From positions 1,265,001-1,329,000 of the forward strand of contig NZ_CP060704.1 of the NCBI RefSeq assembly GCF_014353015.1: a stretch of DNA of 64,000 nucleotides, given 5' to 3'. The notes beneath the pieces are model-generated. The model did not search any database. It was not told the origin of the DNA and saw only the letters and a list, made by a program, of their open reading frames with translations. The DNA is from Chitinimonas koreensis (GTDB taxonomy: Bacteria > Pseudomonadota > Gammaproteobacteria > Burkholderiales > Chitinimonadaceae). The position numbers were made by a program, and so were the translations under genes. Below are positions 62,591 through 64,000 of this stretch, piece after piece; within the stretch, counting starts at the first letter, position 1; every line of letters starts with the position of its first letter.

Positions 62591-64000
62591 CTAGGCCGCC
62601 TCGCCTGCGATGGCCGGGCGCGGCGCGGCCGCCATGCGCTTGAGCTCGGGGATGCAGGAGCCGCACTTGCTGCCGCAGCCGAGCCGCGCCTTGAGGCCGT
62701 CGAGGTCGCAGCCCTCGGCCAGCGCGGCCTCGATCGCGTCGGCGGCGACGTCCATGCAGTTGCAGACCACCTTGCCGCGGCTCTGCTGGCCGCTCGGCGG
62801 CGAGGCCAGCGGCGCCAGCAGCCAGGGCCGCAATGCGGCCGCCTCGGCGCCTTCGGCGATCAACTGCCTGAGCCAGTCCTGCGCCGCCGTCTCGCCGCAC
62901 AGGCGGATGCCGACCAGCCGGCCGGCGCGGATCTCGGCGTGCTTCTCCACGCCGCGGCGCGCGTCGCGGTAGCTCAGCGTGGCGAGCGGATCGTCGAAGC
63001 CGAACACCGCGTCGAGCCGGGCCAGGAAATCGGCCGGCGGCGCAGCGCGATGGGCCAGCCGCAGGATCACCGCCGGCCGTTCGCGCCCGAACAGGCCGAC
63101 CGTGCCGTAGTCGAAGCCGGCCAGCAGCGCGGCGGCGCGGTGCATCAGCGCGACCGCGTCGGCGCTCTGCTTCATCGCCACCGCCTGCCACGGCAGCTCG
63201 GCGCGTTCGAGCCGCACCGCGGCGTGCTTGAGCTCGGGCTGCTTCGACACCGGGTCGACCTTGGCCAGCGTCAGCGCATTGCTGCCGTCGCCGGCCATGA
63301 AGCGGCCCGACCAGTGCATCGGCAGGAACACCTCGCCGCGGCGCTGGGCGTCGCTGGCCTCGACCCGCAGCACCAGGCTGCCGCGGCGGCTCCTGATGCG
63401 CGCCAGCGTGCCGGGCGCGATGCGGGCGGCGGCCAGGTCGGCCGGGTGGACCGCCAGCCGCGGCTCGTCGGCGTGGCTGAACAGCCGGGCCACGGTGCCG
63501 GTGCGGCTCATGCCGTGCCATTGGTCGCGCAGCCGGCCGGTGTTCAGGCGCAGCGGGTAGCGCGCGTCGGTCTTCTCGGCCACCGGCAGGTAGTCGAGCG
63601 CGACGAAGCGGGCGCGGCCGCTCGCGGTGGGGAAGCGGCCGTCGGCGTAGAGCCGCGCGGTGCCGTGGGCGGCGCCGGCGGGGTAGGGCCATTGCTGCGG
63701 GCCCTGGGCATCGAGCAGGGCGTAGCCGAGGCCGCCGATGTCGAGGTCGCGGCCGGCGGTGGTGCGCTTGTGTTCTTCGAAGATCGATTCGGGGTCGGCA
63801 TAGGGGAAGAGCGTGCGGCCGCGGGGGACCGGCGCGCCGCCCTCCCTCTCTCCCTGGGAGAGGGCCGGGGTGAGGGGGCGCGGTTCAGGCTGGACTGCGT
63901 GCTCCAGCGCGATCGGAATGGTCAGCGCTGTATTTTCCGGTGTGTACGAAGCGGTCTGCGCGCTTTTCTCCGGCAGCGAGCGCTCCGCCGGCGCTCCCTC
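62591..64000 (-). CDS. nasA: Assimilatory nitrate reductase catalytic subunit NasA, C-terminal part (5' end beyond window)
   Basis: 470 residues are visible; the frame is open to the window edge. It is the C-terminal molybdopterin-binding part (RYPLRLNTGRLRDQWHGMSR, PADLAAARIAPGTLARIRSR, EVFLPMHWSGRF), then a linker domain and a BFD-type [2Fe-2S] domain with VVCNCMDVAADAI and GCGSKCGSCIPEL. NasA reduces nitrate to nitrite in the cytoplasm. Near 63840 a palindromic repeat is read in frame as LTPALSQGEREGG, inside what looks like a variable linker. cobA follows. Confidence 0.92.
   Translation of the reverse strand, partial: EGAPAERSLPEKSAQTASYTPENTALTIPIALEHAVQPEPRPLTPALSQGEREGGAPVPRGRTLFPYADPESIFEEHKRTTAGRDLDIGGLGYALLDAQGPQQWPYPAGAAHGTARLYADGRFPTASGRARFVALDYLPVAEKTDARYPLRLNTGRLRDQWHGMSRTGTVARLFSHADEPRLAVHPADLAAARIAPGTLARIRSRRGSLVLRVEASDAQRRGEVFLPMHWSGRFMAGDGSNALTLAKVDPVSKQPELKHAAVRLERAELPWQAVAMKQSADAVALMHRAAALLAGFDYGTVGLFGRERPAVILRLAHRAAPPADFLARLDAVFGFDDPLATLSYRDARRGVEKHAEIRAGRLVGIRLCGETAAQDWLRQLIAEGAEAAALRPWLLAPLASPPSGQQSRGKVVCNCMDVAADAIEAALAEGCDLDGLKARLGCGSKCGSCIPELKRMAAAPRPAIAGEAA
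63842..63877. repeat. Palindromic repeat inserted in frame in nasA
   Basis: CCCTCTCTCCCTGGGAGAGG is a perfect hairpin core, followed by CCGGGGTGAGGG. This is a widespread intergenic palindrome type, but here it lies inside an open reading frame and contributes about 12 codons. Confidence 0.75.

Overview
The window is about 65-70% G+C chromosomal DNA from a Gram-negative bacterium, most likely a betaproteobacterium of the Neisseriales/Chitinimonas kind. This rests on the gene order tRNA-Leu, tig, clpP, clpX, lon, HU, tRNA-Val, tRNA-Asp, ppiD, on a monofunctional RelA, a GspLMN type II secretion block, a NasA-type nitrate reductase, and dense REP-like repeats between genes. The genus is an inference.

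Layout. 0-4 kb: the 3' end of a penicillin-binding protein, then small accessory genes, including an AT-rich NYN-nuclease gene, an XRE regulator and a Phd/VapC toxin-antitoxin pair. 4-13.6 kb: purL, a chemotaxis transducer, an MFS transporter and relA. 13.6-25.7 kb: an iron-acquisition region. It holds a Fur-box promoter followed by a strong terminator, a Fiu-like TonB receptor with piuC, a membrane flavoprotein, a GGDEF protein, and a second Fur-box locus with PepSY, ApbE-DUF2271 and DUF4198 genes. 25.7-33.6 kb: a reductase, a DsbA-like protein and a LysR regulator, then a hemerythrin-like protein, gltX and gspLMN. 33.7-42.6 kb: the proteostasis cluster. 42.7-44.7 kb: cheR, a wrecked filamentous-haemagglutinin gene, a tRNA-Leu and a small gene.

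45-52 kb: an RNA-repair locus. rtcR is divergent from an operon of slipin, zinc-ribbon protein, rtcB, an RlaP-type nucleotidyltransferase and rtcA. The operon has a close match to a sigma-54 promoter, and its roughly 480-nt leader encodes two abutting tRNA-like RNAs with CCA ends. This is the most interesting feature of the window.

52-59.7 kb: a block flanked by a tRNA-Cys gene and a decayed copy of it. It carries an alcohol dehydrogenase, a universal stress protein behind an FNR/ANR box, an FNR-type regulator and a NarX/NarL-like two-component system. 59.8-64 kb: moaA, a mobA-like gene, cobA and the 3' half of nasA, which together supply cofactors and enzyme for nitrate assimilation.

A caution runs through the annotation. 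At least a dozen otherwise convincing genes, including gltX, clpX, tig and rtcR, are broken by single missing bases, mostly a G on the sense strand. These look like consensus errors rather than pseudogenes. Coordinates of such genes span the restored reading frame.
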